A stretch of 64,000 nucleotides of DNA from NCBI RefSeq assembly GCF_050624435.1, contig NC_134541.1:8818983-8882982 (forward strand). The letters run 5' to 3'. Source of the stretch: Tenrec ecaudatus. Its lineage: Eukaryota > Chordata > Mammalia > Afrosoricida > Tenrecidae. Below are positions 30,563 through 41,938 of this stretch, piece by piece. The notes beneath the pieces are model-generated. The model saw only the letters and a program-made list of their open reading frames with translations, was not told the DNA's origin and made no database searches. The position numbers and the translations under genes are program-made. The number at the start of each line of letters is the position of its first letter. Positions within the stretch are counted from its first letter, which is position 1.

Positions 30563-31105
30563 CCACAATGACACGTGCATGCAAAAGCTGGACAATGACT
30601 AAGGAAACGGAAGAAGAATGGTCGCACTGGAATTGCGCTGTCAGTGCAGAATATTAAATGTACCCTAGGCTGCCAGGAGAATGGCAGTGGTCTGTGCGTT
30701 GAATTCCTAACTGCAAGATTGCACTTTGAGCTCACCAGATGCTCCACAGGAGAAAGATCAGGCTGTCTACCTCCTCCTACAGAGTGACTATCAGTCAGCA
30801 TTGACTCGACGCCAGGGAGTTGAGTGGTGAGTAGATCCGAAGAAGGAACAACATTGTCTTGAAAGTACAACCAGGACGCTCCTTAGACGTGAGAATGCCA
30901 AGACTGCAGCTGTACTGCGGACGTGTTATCAAGAAGGACAAAGCCTTGGAGAGGACATCAAGCTCGGGACAGTTGAGGGGCAGGGGCCTTGAATGAGATG
31001 GTTGCAGGCAGTGAGTGCAGGCAAAGCGTTACTGGGGAGGACGGTGCAGGAAGAGCGTTCTGCTGAGCAGGGGGTCACTGGGAGGCAGAGCAAGATCGGT
31101 GCAAC
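30563..31105 (+). mobile_element. Second RTE LINE copy, split by a SINE
   Basis: It restarts at the ORF-internal 'tgcatgcaaaagctggacaa' block directly after the first copy's tail. AfroSINE 30676-30838 interrupts it. It continues with 'cattgtcttgaaagtacaac' and 'cttggagaggacatcaagct'. This is a tandem arrangement of two RTE copies. Confidence 0.7.
30676..30838 (+). mobile_element. AfroSINE inside RTE
   Basis: 'atggcagtggtctgtgcgtt', 'atgctccacaggagaaagat' and 'cagtcagcattgactcgac'. The RTE resumes on its right. Confidence 0.75.
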
Positions 31106-31659
31106 ATGGAATGCTCTCCCTCTGGGTCTTTGGTTCACGAGCATACATCCTTCGGAGAGTGTGCACCCAAATGCGCACTCTTGGAGAGATGTCTCCTTTC
31201 ATCAAGCTTTGCCTCTACCAATTATTCTATCGCTTGATACCTTTTCCATGAAACTGCTTGACATGCTTAATAATCTTGTTCACTTCCGAATTTTCATTTT
31301 CAGTCCTCCCAGCCTCTCATCATGATGCAAGCTCCATCCTGTTGGCTGCTGTAACTTTTGCACTTGGTAGTTAGGTTTTACTTGCACTTGCGTGAAAAGA
31401 ATTGGGAGACAGCCCCACCTGTCAGTGAGGTCACAGCCCAGTGATGCCTCCTGGGAAGTGTGGTCTTTTTATAAGAAAACAGTCGGGAGCACCCCCTCCC
31501 CCCCGCACCTCTCTCCTTGCCCTTTCACCTTCCTGGTTGCAGAGATGCGGTGCCTGTCTCTAGGGGCAACCATGTGTGGGCTCCCGGAACCTGAGAGCTG
31601 CTGGCGTCCTGTCATGTTTCCACTGAGCCCGGGTCAACGCGACTCTGTGCCCACCAGCC
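31106..31659. other. Unique spacer
   Basis: Nothing recognised; short frames only. Confidence 0.45.
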
Positions 31660-31872
31660 CGTGACGTCCCACTCTGCTCATCTTTCTGCATCTTCGGCCG
31701 GCAGCTGATACATCTGGAAAGGGCTCCGGCTACCATCAGACTCAGGGACTTAATTAGACTGGGCTGCGCTGCCTTCTTGTTCTAAGATGACTTCTGTCTA
31801 TAAAGCTCTTTCTTATACCTATGTGAGTGTCACTGGTTTTGTTTCTTTAGACAACTCAGCGTAACACATACA
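31660..31872 (+). mobile_element. LTR-like 3' part (type b-related)
   Basis: 'ataaagctctttcttatacc' then 'gagtgtcactggttttgttt' and an end near 'cagcgtaacac'. These are the complement of the opening of the minus-strand copy at 25108 and of the sequence flanking the TA tract at 12820. Confidence 0.55.
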
Positions 31873-32750
31873 CCAAGAACAGGGCCTGCAATCTAGCTGT
31901 GTGGTTGAATGAGTGTGTGAAACGAGCGTTTTTGCATATATCATCTGGAGGTGAAAGAAACTAGGTCTATAACCACTGTACATTGTACATCATAAAGCAA
32001 AGCAATGCTTAACCCTTTCACCCGTATTTATTTGGGGGAAACCCACGTATTTGTGCATGGCATTCTAGCTGCACCTTTTTTGCAATGCTCATGTGGAAGG
32101 TAGTATGAAGAGGATACTTTGAGCTTTATGGATAATCTTGTGAATTTTGCAGATTTCCTGGGAGATTTTTTTTACCACACATTCCTTTGACCATTTTGCA
32201 CATCAGGACATGAACTCCTCGTGGAAGCTAAACATATCATCAGGATTGACGGGCTCCATCCAGAGTAAGCTTAGGAAGTTCCAAAAATACATAGACAGGC
32301 AAGCTTTCGGCTATCGACTGGTGGATAAATGACATTTCTTGGAGAATATGGGCTGTTCGGGCATTTATGGCCCCCAGATTATATCTCCTGGGTATTGTAA
32401 TGTATCCCATGGGAAATGACTCATTTTGAGTCAGAGATTTAAAATGAATTTTCCTTATCATCTGAAAATTGCTTTTTGCTTTAAAAAAAATCAGGATGCT
32501 CTGTAGGAACATTGGAGAGGTATTCAGAAAGCTTGAGGAAGAATAGCATTCAAAGATAATGGAATTTGGGGCCCAGAGTTGGCCCAATGCACTTTTGGGT
32601 GACCGGCAGGCCCCACCAACCCTCGGCTTTCCTACACCCTTCCAGGCTCTTCACCGTCCCTCCTGGAGCCTCGGGCATCTTCTCTTTCTAGGAAGACCCC
32701 AGTCCCCCAGTCAAAATTGCATCTGAATGCCCTGTGACTGTGGTGGAGCT
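31873..32750. other. Unique stretch
   Basis: No recognised repeat or gene. A 115-codon minus frame (32240-32587) has no domain. The 32330-32500 part is moderately AT-rich without repeats. Confidence 0.4.
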
Positions 32751-32939
32751 ATGGGGTTCTCAATGGGTCACGACCCCTTTGGGGGGTCGAATGACCTTTT
32801 CACAGGGGTTTCTCAATTCATAACAGTAGCAAAATTATAGTTATGAAGTATCAACGAAAATAATTTTATAGTTAAGGGGTCACTAGAACACGAGGAACTG
32901 TATTAAAGGGTCACGACATTAGGAAGGTGAGACCCACTG
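32751..32939 (+). mobile_element. SPIN non-autonomous hAT element (copy 1)
   Basis: 189 bp. The left end ('ggttctcaatgggtcacgac') and right end ('aggaaggtgagacccactg') are decayed forms of a terminal inverted repeat that is intact in the 60670 copy. The centre ('cataacagtagcaaaatta') is shared with that copy. No clear 8 bp target duplication could be seen. Confidence 0.85.
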
Positions 32940-33524
32940 CTCTGTCTGGTCCCTTAGCCTCTCAGCCACATGGTCCCTTGGTCTTGCCTCCACGGAGCAG
33001 AAAGCCCACCTGCTGTTCTGATTCACACTCTGCGGGTAGTTGAAATACCAGTGACCAGTGACATAGCTTCCGGCATCACAGCCTCATGCAAGTGAACTCA
33101 GTACTACAAACTTCAGACTTAGAAACATATACCATTTTAAACACATATAAATTTAAATATTTTCACACATCACAGGTGTCTACAGCTGAATTAATGCAAT
33201 TGGAAGGAATTACATATAGCAGCCACAACCACTCTCGTATCATGTCTTATATTTCCCTGGCTTATAGACTAGATTAGACTGCTGTGTATCATCAAGGGGC
33301 TCTTTGATGTGTAGCAGCTGCCTCCACTGCATTCAAAGAACTCTCCCACCTTCACAGAGCATGGCCACCACTCTGATCCTGGAGAATGGGCCAGTGGGTG
33401 ATTCAGAAGATGAGGCCTTGTTTCTGGAGTTGGTGTAAGGCTCTTGGGATGATGCAATAGTGCGAAGGTGCTTCTCAGGTTGGAAGAATATAAATTTTGG
33501 GTGGCCCAAGGGTGGAATCTTACA
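32940..33524. other. Unique stretch with a possible shared repeat
   Basis: The segment around 33045-33095 ('ttgaaataccagtgacc', 'atagcttccggcatcacagc') resembles 58205-58250 and may be an uncatalogued repeat. The remainder is unassigned. Confidence 0.35.
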
Positions 33525-33900
33525 TATTGAATTATGTCCCCTAAAAATGTGTATTATAAATCCTAGCCCTCATTACTGTGGTTATCACCTCATTTGGGAA
33601 TGGTTTTTCTTTCTTAACGAGGCACTGTTAGTATAGTGTGTGTCTTGAGTTCATCTCTTTTGAAATATCGGAAAAGCAGATTAAGGAAGCAGAGCGTTTG
33701 AATGATGGAGGCCACATTTCAAGGTGAACACAGACATGCCTGGGAACAGAGACCAGGACCTTCCGTCAGGGCTGACAGAGGGAGAAAAACTTCCCTGGGG
33801 TCAGCACCCTGAATTTGGACTTCCGGTGTCCTAGACTGTGAGAAAACACATTGGTTTGTCAAAGCCACCACCCTCCCGTGGTCCTTCTGTATGGCAGCAG
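33525..33900 (+). mobile_element. MLT1/MaLR-like solo LTR
   Basis: It runs 'ttgaattatgtcccctaaaa', 'catcacctcatttgggaat'-type block, 'ccctgaatttggacttccgg', 'cctagactgtgagaaaacac', then the 'aaagccaccaccctcccgtg' end. These blocks follow MaLR/MLT1 LTR order. No internal region. Confidence 0.65.
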
Positions 33901-34671
33901 GTGAGAACTCAGACCGACTTCCTCAAATGACCGTAGCCAACCGTGGAGACTTCGTTCCGTGGGCATCTCTTGTGTGCAACTTTAATGTATCCCCCTTTCA
34001 ACTCCGAGCCTCGTTCGTTTTTTCCTCTTTTAATCTTGTTTTGTCTATCAACGCCCTCCCCTCTTCGTGAAGACAGAAGCTCCTAGCATCGTGCCCATGC
34101 TGTGAAACGTTCTGTTTGAGATGTCGAGATGCTTAATTTGTCAAATGTTTGGGAAGAAAAATACACGGCTCTAATTATAGCGCGCACATGGCACTTAGAA
34201 AACTTCCACACGCTGTCATTTAACAAAGTAGAACACGGGAAGATCATGCTTTAGACCATGACCTTGTTTTCTTAAAGGGACCATCGTGGTGAATCTTACT
34301 TGGAGGCATAGATAGGATGCCTACACATTCTTAATTACAAGAATATCTAAAGCAAGCCCCTTGAGCACTAGTTACAATCATTTTAACCATCAATTATGAA
34401 AGTGGGCCTTCTAATTATAGGCAACATTCGGCGTTCGGGACTGAATTATCGCTGGTTATATAAACTGCAGCTCTCACTAAAGCCAAATGTGCCCTGGCTG
34501 GATGTGACTCCACATTTCTAGATTTCTAAGTAGACTGTGATAGCATCCGCACTACCCTGTGCAAAAATTTTAAAACTTCATGACTCAAAAAAAAAAGTCT
34601 GAGAAAATGTGAGGACAACGTCCAGTGTGAAAGTCAGATATCTGGAAGAACAAGCATTTAAACGGACAAGT
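33901..34671. other. Unique AT-rich island resembling a conserved non-coding element
   Basis: The motif 'tctaattata' occurs at about 34170 and again at about 34410, both homeodomain-type TAATTA cores. A TATA-like 'ggttatataaactgcag' is near 34455. No repeat or coding signal. Confidence 0.4.
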
Positions 34672-34836
34672 AGCTGGGGAAGAGGAGAAAAAAGAGGAGC
34701 TGATACCAAGGGCTCAAATAGAAAGTAGATATTTAGAAAATGATGATGGCAACATATGTACCAACATGCTTGATACAATTGATGTATAGCATGCGCTAAG
34801 AGCTCTGAGAGTCCTCAATAAACTGAGTTTAAAAAT
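34672..34836 (+). mobile_element. Afrotherian L1 3' end, short
   Basis: Only the last ~165 bp: 'gctgataccaagggctcaaa', then 'gatgatggcaacatatgtac' and 'cctcaataaactgag'. Confidence 0.75.
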
Positions 34837-34879
34837 AAAAAAAGAACTTTGAAAAAAAGATTAATAAAAATACAAGTAG

Positions 34880-35057
34880 CTAAAACTACTGCTATCAAGT
34901 CAATCTTAACTCACAGTGACCCGTTAGGACAGAGCAGAACTGCTTTTTATGGTTCCAGAGAGTGTAACTCTCTATGGAAGCAGACAGCCTCATTTTTCTC
35001 CCAAGGAGAGGCTGGTGGGTTTGAACCACCAACCTTGCGGTTAGCCAGAACTCCTTG
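34880..35057 (-). mobile_element. AfroSINE
   Basis: 'actgctatcaagtcaatctt', 'gaggctggtgggtttgaacc' and 'ccaaccttgcggttagcc'. It follows the L1 tail immediately. Confidence 0.8.
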
Positions 35058-35450
35058 CAAGGAGCTAAGAGCAGTGGGATTCCTTATAATTTAGGTAGAA
35101 GTGGCATCAAGTTTCCAAATCTTCCATTCCATTCACCAAAAACCACACTACCCATATCCACGGCAGCAAGACACATTGTGGCAGCTTCTGTTTCTGCCCC
35201 CAAAACATGGAACAAAGGGATGGAAGAGAACAAGTAACTGAGCTCATTGTTTCCACACATATTTACTGAGCAGAGAAAAATGACCTTAGGGAATTCATCC
35301 TAGTGGTAATGGGGAATGCAGAGACAGGATTCCTGTCTAATGTGTACACTCATTCATGTTTCCCATTTGTTGAGTGTCGGCATTGGAGACTAGCCTTTCA
35401 TTAATATAATACTTAATCAAGGAAAATACTGTTTCTTCATTTAAGCCAGT
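35058..35450. other. Unique spacer
   Basis: Nothing recognised. Confidence 0.45.
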
Positions 35451-35483
35451 TGTGTGTATGCGTGTGTGTGTGTGTGTGTGTGT
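35451..35483 (+). repeat. (TG)n microsatellite
   Basis: 33 bp TG run with two interruptions, abutting the start of an AfroSINE. Confidence 0.95.
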
Positions 35484-35690
35484 CCCTGTTGGCACAGTGG
35501 ATTACACATTGGGTTGCTAACCACAGATCAACAGTTTGAAACCACCAACCACACCATGGGAAAAAGATGAGGCTTTCTACTCCCATAAAGAGTCACAGTC
35601 TCAGAAATCCACAGGGGCCATTCTACCCTGTCCTATGGGGTCGCTATGAGTGAAAATTGACTCGGTGGCATCGATTTTGGTTTTTACATT
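35484..35690 (+). mobile_element. AfroSINE, well preserved
   Basis: 'gttggcacagtggattacac', 'gatgaggctttctactccca', 'tctaccctgtcctatggggt' are close to consensus. Confidence 0.9.
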
Positions 35691-36427
35691 TTTAAATAAA
35701 GACACATCATACACACAGGCATGAACACGTATGTGATGCACACATATGTATGTGTGCGCACATTCACATAGCCTTCATTCTTCACAGATTACGTATTTGC
35801 ACATTTGCCTACCTGATACAGTGAATACGGAACCCCCAACAACTTTACTTTCTGTGCCATTGTGGTCACGTGCAGATGCCTGCAGAGCAGCAAAAGCGTG
35901 GAGTCACCTGACAACATCCATGTTTGCTTCATCCCCACCCACCCCCAGTCAGGCTGAAGACTCTGCTTTCCTGCTTGAGCTCTCCACTAGAAACAGGGCC
36001 CTTTTATGGTCTATGTAGTGGCATGTAGCCGGCCTTCCTGTGCTTGCTGTTAACGATTTCACTGTCTAAGGCAACCTCTAAGTAAAATGCCCAAGTGTTG
36101 TCTAGTGCCCCTAAGTGCAAGAAGGCTGCCCTGTGCTTTCTGGAGGAAACACGCTTTCGATGAGCTTCGTTCAGGCTGTGGGTTCAATGTCAATGAACCA
36201 AAAGCACATACTAAATGAGGTGTCCCGGAAATAGGTTATGTAGTCCTCACTTGACAGATACTCATATGCTGGGACCAGAGGCTTCCAGGAAGCTCACCCT
36301 GTGTTTCCCCTAGGGGCAGCGGTTCAGTGTTTGTTCACTTGGCACATGCTACTTTATGGAACCTAATTACCACAGATGATGACAGTCACTGTGTGTGTTT
36401 GTGAAAGGAAATGGGGTGCGGTTTCCG
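35691..36427. other. Unique spacer
   Basis: No gene or repeat recognised; the 90-codon frame at 35746-36018 has no domain. Confidence 0.45.
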
Positions 36428-36652
36428 TGGAAGGGATCTATCCCTGAAGAAGTACTTCATGCTTGGTCAAGTGGAGGGGCAGCAAAAAGGAGGAAGACCC
36501 TCCATGTGATCGATTGACCAAGTGACCAGAACCACTGGCTCGCACCTGACAACCAGAGTGAGGGCAGTGCAGGGGTGGACGCTGGGTGGACACTGTTCCA
36601 TTTGGCTGTGCTGCAGGTCAGAACGGACCTGAGATCCCAAGAGCAGCAACTA
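36428..36652 (+). mobile_element. RTE LINE 3' end, old
   Basis: 'ccctgaagaagtacttcatg', 'ggaggaagaccctccatgtg' and a drifted tail 'ggtcagaacggacctgag'. Confidence 0.7.
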
Positions 36653-36887
36653 CATCAGTGGGAAAAAAAGGGTACGATACTTGAATATGGCAAAAATGGT
36701 GAAGCTAGCACACGAAAGACCAGTTTTGCAAACATTAACCTCTTCAGTAAGTTATTTTAACCAACTACACGATGCCAAATTTCAGCCATGCAGATGATAT
36801 GAGAAAGAACCACTTAATTCTAGAACCATTTGTCCAACACATAGATTCCATACATTATATATGTACATATATACATATAACCAAAAG

Positions 36888-37000
36888 CGAAACTCATTGT
36901 CATTGAGTTGATACCAACCCCATAGGACAGGGTAGAACTGCCCCTGTGAGCTTATGAGACTGTAACTCTTTAGGGGAGTAGAAAGCTGTCTTTCTCCCAA
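36888..37000 (-). mobile_element. AfroSINE 3' half
   Basis: 'gtcattgagttgataccaac' to 'gtctttctccca'; the tRNA head is absent and an AT-rich run follows. Confidence 0.75.
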
Positions 37001-37197
37001 TATATAAATACATGTATGTGTATAAATCAAGTATATTTATATACTTGGAATAATAATGTAGATGATCACATTGATGAAAATGATTATATCTCACACACAC
37101 TGCTCTAAGTGCTTTATACATTTTAACTGATCTCATTCTCACAACAAAATCTGAGGTAGATCAAATGGCTTCCTTCATTTACAATTTAAGAAAATCA

Positions 37198-37375
37198 AAA
37201 ACAAACTCACTTCCATCGAGTTGATTCCAATGCATATTAACCCGGAAGGACAGAATAGAACTGTTCCTTTAGGAGAAAAAAATCTATTTGTCTCACGGAG
37301 CGCCTGATAGGTTCATATCACCGAGCTTGTGGTTAGCAGATCAATGCACAGCCTACTACGTCACCAGAGCTCCAC
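37198..37375 (-). mobile_element. AfroSINE
   Basis: 'acttccatcgagttgattcc', 'ggaaggacagaatagaactg' and 'acgtcaccagagctcc'. Confidence 0.75.
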
Positions 37376-37429
37376 AGCATTGCAGTACCTGTGGCATGGT
37401 GAGATAAAATAACCAGAAGAGTAAGAATG

Positions 37430-37990
37430 CAGGAGAAAGAGATCAACCTACCCCTGTTTGCAGCTGTCCTGATAATACACCTGGAAACAGATCAGAGGAC
37501 AATGACTGCACGCATACATTCCTCTAATAAAGTCACAGGCATAAAACCAACATACTAAAACCAACCACTTTTATATATCATCACGCACCACAAAAGATAC
37601 TGTGGAAGTGGAGGAAAAATAAAAAATGAATTCATGAATAAAATACTGAGAGGTAAACTGAACAAGGAATATTCAAAATGATGAAGAAAGGTAGGAAAGG
37701 CTTCATGCACAGAGAGAGAGAGAGAGAGAGAAATTGAACAAAAGAGTTTCAGGACAACATAGCACCATAAGAATGCCAATCCCCCTTAACTTCATTTATA
37801 AGTTCAATACCATAAAAACACCAAAGTCCGCCTCCCCCACCACCTTGCCCCATAAACTGGACAGCTGAATTATACAATTCATGTGACAGAACAAAAAAGT
37901 AAGAATCAATCATTCAGAAAATCCTAAGAAAAAGAATCACAGCAAGGTGGGGGTCAGTGTAGGTCCCACCGGATCATAACACAGAAGGAC
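37430..37990 (+). mobile_element. Old L1 ORF2 relic
   Basis: Collinear with the 3' part of L1 ORF2: 'agagatcaacctacccctgt', 'aataaagtcacaggcataaa', 'aagttcaataccataaaaac', 'aattcatgtgacagaac', 'aaatcctaagaaaaagaatc'. The open frame is lost and a short (AG)n run at 37710-37731 interrupts it. The stretch includes part of the reverse-transcriptase C-terminal side. Confidence 0.65.
37710..37731. repeat. (AG)n microsatellite
   Basis: 22 bp AG run inside the L1 ORF2 relic. Confidence 0.95.
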
Positions 37991-38297
37991 GGCTTCTAAA
38001 ATGAAGACGGTGGGGACCTGGCACAAAGTATTCATACAGAAGGATGTGCGCAAACAGAAAACCCAGGAAGAGGCCCAGTTGTATAAGCTCTTGAGTCAAC
38101 CGCCAACACATGGCAACTCAGTCACAACCCCATCCTCAGGCCTGATTTTTTTGGGGGGTGGGGGTGGGGAGTTAAATCCTCAGACCTTTTTACTGAGTCT
38201 GTCTTAATCTGAAATCTGTTTAACACACACCTCCACTTCCAATTTACTATGCAATTGATTCAGCTTCACAATTCCATTGGGTCTGGATGGACATCAG

Positions 38298-38402
38298 GAG
38301 CCCTAATAGACCATGACACACATTGAGCCTGGCAGCATTTGCTTCTGTGGAGCGCAGGGTTGCTTCGGTTGGCACTGACTTGATGGACCCTGACAGCAAA
38401 TA
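38298..38402 (+). mobile_element. AfroSINE with internal deletion
   Basis: 'aggagccctaatagaccatg' then directly 'gcgcagggttgcttcggttg' and 'ctgacttgatgg'. Confidence 0.6.
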
Positions 38403-38586
38403 GATGGATGTATTCATAACAACATTTAAATAATTGGGTCATTATACTGGAAAAGGTAAAATTAGGCATAATCCCCACACTGTACATCATGACGATTTCC
38501 AAATGGTGAAGAATTTAAATGAAAAGAAAACAAGACAATACAAACATCGAAAGAATGCATTGATGAATTTCCCTATCACTAAATAT

Positions 38587-39460
38587 GTACAAAGCTTTCT
38601 CTTTTTTAAAATCACTTTATCGGGGGCTCATACAATTCTTATCACAATCCATACATAAATCCATTGTGTCAAGCATATATTTACATGTGTTGCCATCATC
38701 ATTCTAAAAATATTTGCCTTCTACTTGAGCCCTTAATATTGGCTGCTCATTTTCCCCCTCCCTCCCCACTCCCCCCTACCTCAAGAACCCTTCATAATTC
38801 ATAAATTATTATTTTGTCATATGTTACACTGTCTGACATCTCCCCCTACCCCCTTCTCTGCTGTCTATCCCCCAGGGAGGAGGCTATATGTAGATTCTTG
38901 TAATCAGTTCCCCCTTTATACCCTATATTCCCTCCACCCTCCAGGCATTGCCACTCTTACCACTGGTCCTGGAGGAGTCATCTGTCCTGGATTCCCTGTG
39001 TTTCCAGTTGCTATCTGTACCAGTGTACATCCTCTGATCTAGCCAGATTTGCAAGGTAGAATTGAGATCATGATAGTGTGTGTGTGTGGGGGGGGAGCGT
39101 TTAAGAAATAGAGGAAAGTTATATGTTTCATCGTTGCTACACTGCACCCTGACTGGCTCATCTCCTCCCCACAACCCTTCAATAAGGGGATGTCCAATTG
39201 GCTACCGGTGGACTTTGAGTCTCCACTCTGCACTCACCCACATTTACAATGATAGGGATTTTTGTTCCTCTATGCTTGATATCTGATCCCTTCAACAGCT
39301 CGTGGTCACACAGACTGGTGTGTTTCTTCCATGTGGGCTTTGTTGCTTCTGAACTAGATGGCCACTTGTTTATCTTCAAGCCTCTAAGACCCCTGATGCT
39401 ATATCTTTTGATAGCCGGGCACCATCAGCTTTCTTCACCACTTTTGGTACAAAGCTTTCT
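38587..39460 (-). mobile_element. Afrotherian L1 3' UTR insertion with perfect 14 bp target duplication
   Basis: The body is 38601-39446. 'gtacaaagctttct' is present exactly at 38587-38600 and 39447-39460. The tail complement 'tcactttatcgggggctcat' sits at the left end, as expected for a minus-strand, 5'-truncated target-primed insertion. This is the clearest evidence that the family moves as an L1-type retroelement. Confidence 0.9.
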
Positions 39461-39740
39461 TATTTGTAATAAAAGACAAGACTGATAAGTATGACCACTG
39501 AAAAAATGATCTTTTGCACCACATGCAAGGTAAAAAACAAAATTGTTTAAAAAGGAAAAAGTTATTTGCAACTTTTACCAAGGATTAGCAGCCTAATACA
39601 CAAAGAACTTTTAAAAATATAAGGGCTGCAATACTATTAATAAACAGTTGCTAAAAGAAACCATGACTATGAACACACAGAAGAAAATATCAATAGACCC
39701 TTAAATAGAAGATGCTCGACTTTTGAGAGAGACCAAAAAA
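39461..39740. other. Unique AT-rich spacer
   Basis: Nothing recognised. Confidence 0.4.
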
Positions 39741-39940
39741 CCACTTCTCTGCCATCAAGTTGATGACAACTCATGGTACGGAATCCTATAGCATGGGATA
39801 GAACTGCCCCTGTCTGAGACTGTAGCTGTTTATGGGAGTAAAAAGCCCTGCCTTTCTCCAGTAGAGTGACTGGTGGTTTGGAACAGCAGACCTTGTGGAT
39901 AGCACCCCAACACATAACCACTACACCGCCAAGGTGTAGT
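39741..39940 (-). mobile_element. AfroSINE
   Basis: 'ctctgccatcaagttgatga', 'tagaactgcccctgtctgag', 'gcagaccttgtggatagcac'. Confidence 0.85.
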
Positions 39941-40182
39941 GAACAGCATTGGTCGAAACCGCTCTGATGCTGGAAAGGAAAGCATTGATGGTGGTCCAGG
40001 GACTCCCATCATGCGTTGGCATCTGCTGAAAAAAGACCTCCCTTTAGACATTCTAATGGTTTCTCCAGAAGGTCCATGGCTTGTCTAGCATGCTTAGCAT
40101 CTGGGTTTCAGGAATGCCTGGGGAAAGGCTCGCTGGCAATGGAAAGTGAGCCACAGAGCCTCTCTCTCTGTCTGAGCAAGTA

Positions 40183-40378
40183 GGCAGTGGCTACCGGGTG
40201 GATTCTCACTCCTGGCAACTCCGCGTGTCAGAGCAGGACTGTGTTCCACAGGATTTTTCATCACTGATTGTTTGGAAGTAAATTGCCACATGTTCTTCCA
40301 AGACATCTCTGGTTGGACCTGAACCTCCAACCTTTCATTTAGCTGCTGAGAGCATTAGCCATTGGCACCACCCAGTGA
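40183..40378 (-). mobile_element. AfroSINE, old subfamily
   Basis: 'tcttccaagacatctctggt', 'acctgaacctccaacctttc' and 'gcaccacccagtgata' are the antisense head of the older AfroSINE type. Confidence 0.6.
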
Positions 40379-40394
40379 TACCTCTGCAGAGCAT

Positions 40395-40691
40395 GAGAAC
40401 TGAGTATATATAGAAAAACACGTGATAACTGTGCACTTTGAGAACCAAGTGTATATGAACTACAGTCTATGATGGTAGAGTTCTAAGAATTATAAGAACC
40501 AAGTATATAAGTACTATAGTCTTTGTACAGTAAAAGAACCAAGGATACATGAACTATAGTCTAAAAACGTGCAGTATGAGAACCATCTTTAAGAACTATA
40601 GCCTCTGATGGTAGAGTCTGAAAAACCAAGTCTATATGAGCGATAGTTAGAGCCAAGTCTACAAGAACTACGGTCTATAAATGCAGAGTGT
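40395..40691. repeat. Degenerate tandem array, about 7 units of 28-55 bp (mean ~42)
   Basis: Units start at about 40395, 40440, 40495, 40535, 40578, 40622 and 40650. They share the core 'gagaaccaagtctatatgaa' followed by an 'actatagtct' box and often 'gatggtagag'. It matches no repeat family I recognise. Unit length varies too much for a microsatellite. Confidence 0.8.
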
Positions 40692-41404
40692 AAGAATGAA
40701 GAAACTCCAAACTGAGACATCTTCCTCAGGGTTGACTTGTGTAACCGAGATTTTGTCACTATCTGTCAGCACAACACAGCCCAGTGTCAGTGAGAGGAGT
40801 ATATTTTGGAAACTGTGTCTGAAGGTTTTGACCCTACCAGAGAAGAAGTCTACTTGCTTTATTGTTTGCATCATCAGTAAAGTTTGATGTTAGGTGCTTC
40901 ATGTTTTGCTTGAGTCTTCTCTGACAGTTTGCAGTAAGGGAGATACTATTGTTCGCCTGCTAGGCTTTCAGAAAAGCTCTCTTGGTGCATCTGTGGGGAA
41001 AGAAGCATGCATACACACTGCTGGCGGGAAAACCGGGTGGCTTGTCGACATTAGCCATGAAGAACACAATTACATGTGCATCCACCCTTCAGTCTAGAAT
41101 GCCTTCTTCTAGGAACCAATTGTAAGGCTGTATTAGCAATAAATCGAGAAGATATATGCACAAGCTATGAATGACAGCCCCATTTGATGTAGCAGGAGGT
41201 TGGAACTGGTTCAGAAAGAATGAGATGGCTGAACCAAGGAGCACTGTACAACCATTAACAGGGATGCAGAGTATCTCAGTATTCGGCCATGGAGCGATTG
41301 CCAGAACATGTTAAGTGTGGGGGGGGGGGGGGAAAGCAAGCAAAGAAAGTGCAAAAAAGTGTGTAGCGTATCTACATTTTTGCTAAGAAATAGGCATTTT
41401 GCAG
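40692..41404. other. Unique spacer with a G13 run
   Basis: An uninterrupted G run lies near 41319-41332. The overlapping short frames on both strands near 40680-40890 have no domain. Confidence 0.45.
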
Positions 41405-41790
41405 ACATAGATCTGATACACACATTTCTGCCTGAATTATGGGGCTGGCGGAGAACACTGAAAGCGCTACAGGCTGCCAAAAGGACAAACAAATCTGTCT
41501 TGGAAGGAGCCCAGCCAACATGTTCCTGAGAAGCAAGGATGGCGAGACTTCATCTCGTGTGCGTTGGACTTCTTCTCCGGAGAGGCCCTTCCCTGGGGAA
41601 GACGATCATGCTGGTGAAGTGAAGGGGCCGTGAAAGAGAGGAGAACCCTCTCTCTCTGGACAGCGTGACATGGTGGCCGCCCCCGCGGGCTCGACCATGA
41701 GTATAACTGTGAGGATGGAGCAGGACTGGATGTCTCCTTCTAGTCTCCATAGAGTTGACGTTCACCAGCGCCTAATCACAGCACAACATA
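41405..41790 (+). mobile_element. RTE LINE, ORF end and 3' tail
   Basis: 'gacaaacaaatctgtcttgg', 'agcaaggatggcgagacttc', 'tggggaagacgatcatgctg' and a drifted tail. The frame is broken. Confidence 0.8.
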
Positions 41791-41938
41791 CACGTTTGCA
41801 TGCATTGTAAATAAACCATGGAAGGATGAGTCACAAAGTATAAAAAAAGTTATCAGCTGAGGCTACTTATGTACAAGCAAATGCCTCACGGGATTGTATT
41901 TCTTGGTTTGGAAGTTTAGGGTCAGGGTTTCCTGTGAA

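Noticed and set aside
40395..40691. CRISPR-like array
   Set aside because: Units are diverged, have no constant repeat or unique spacers, and the genome is mammalian.
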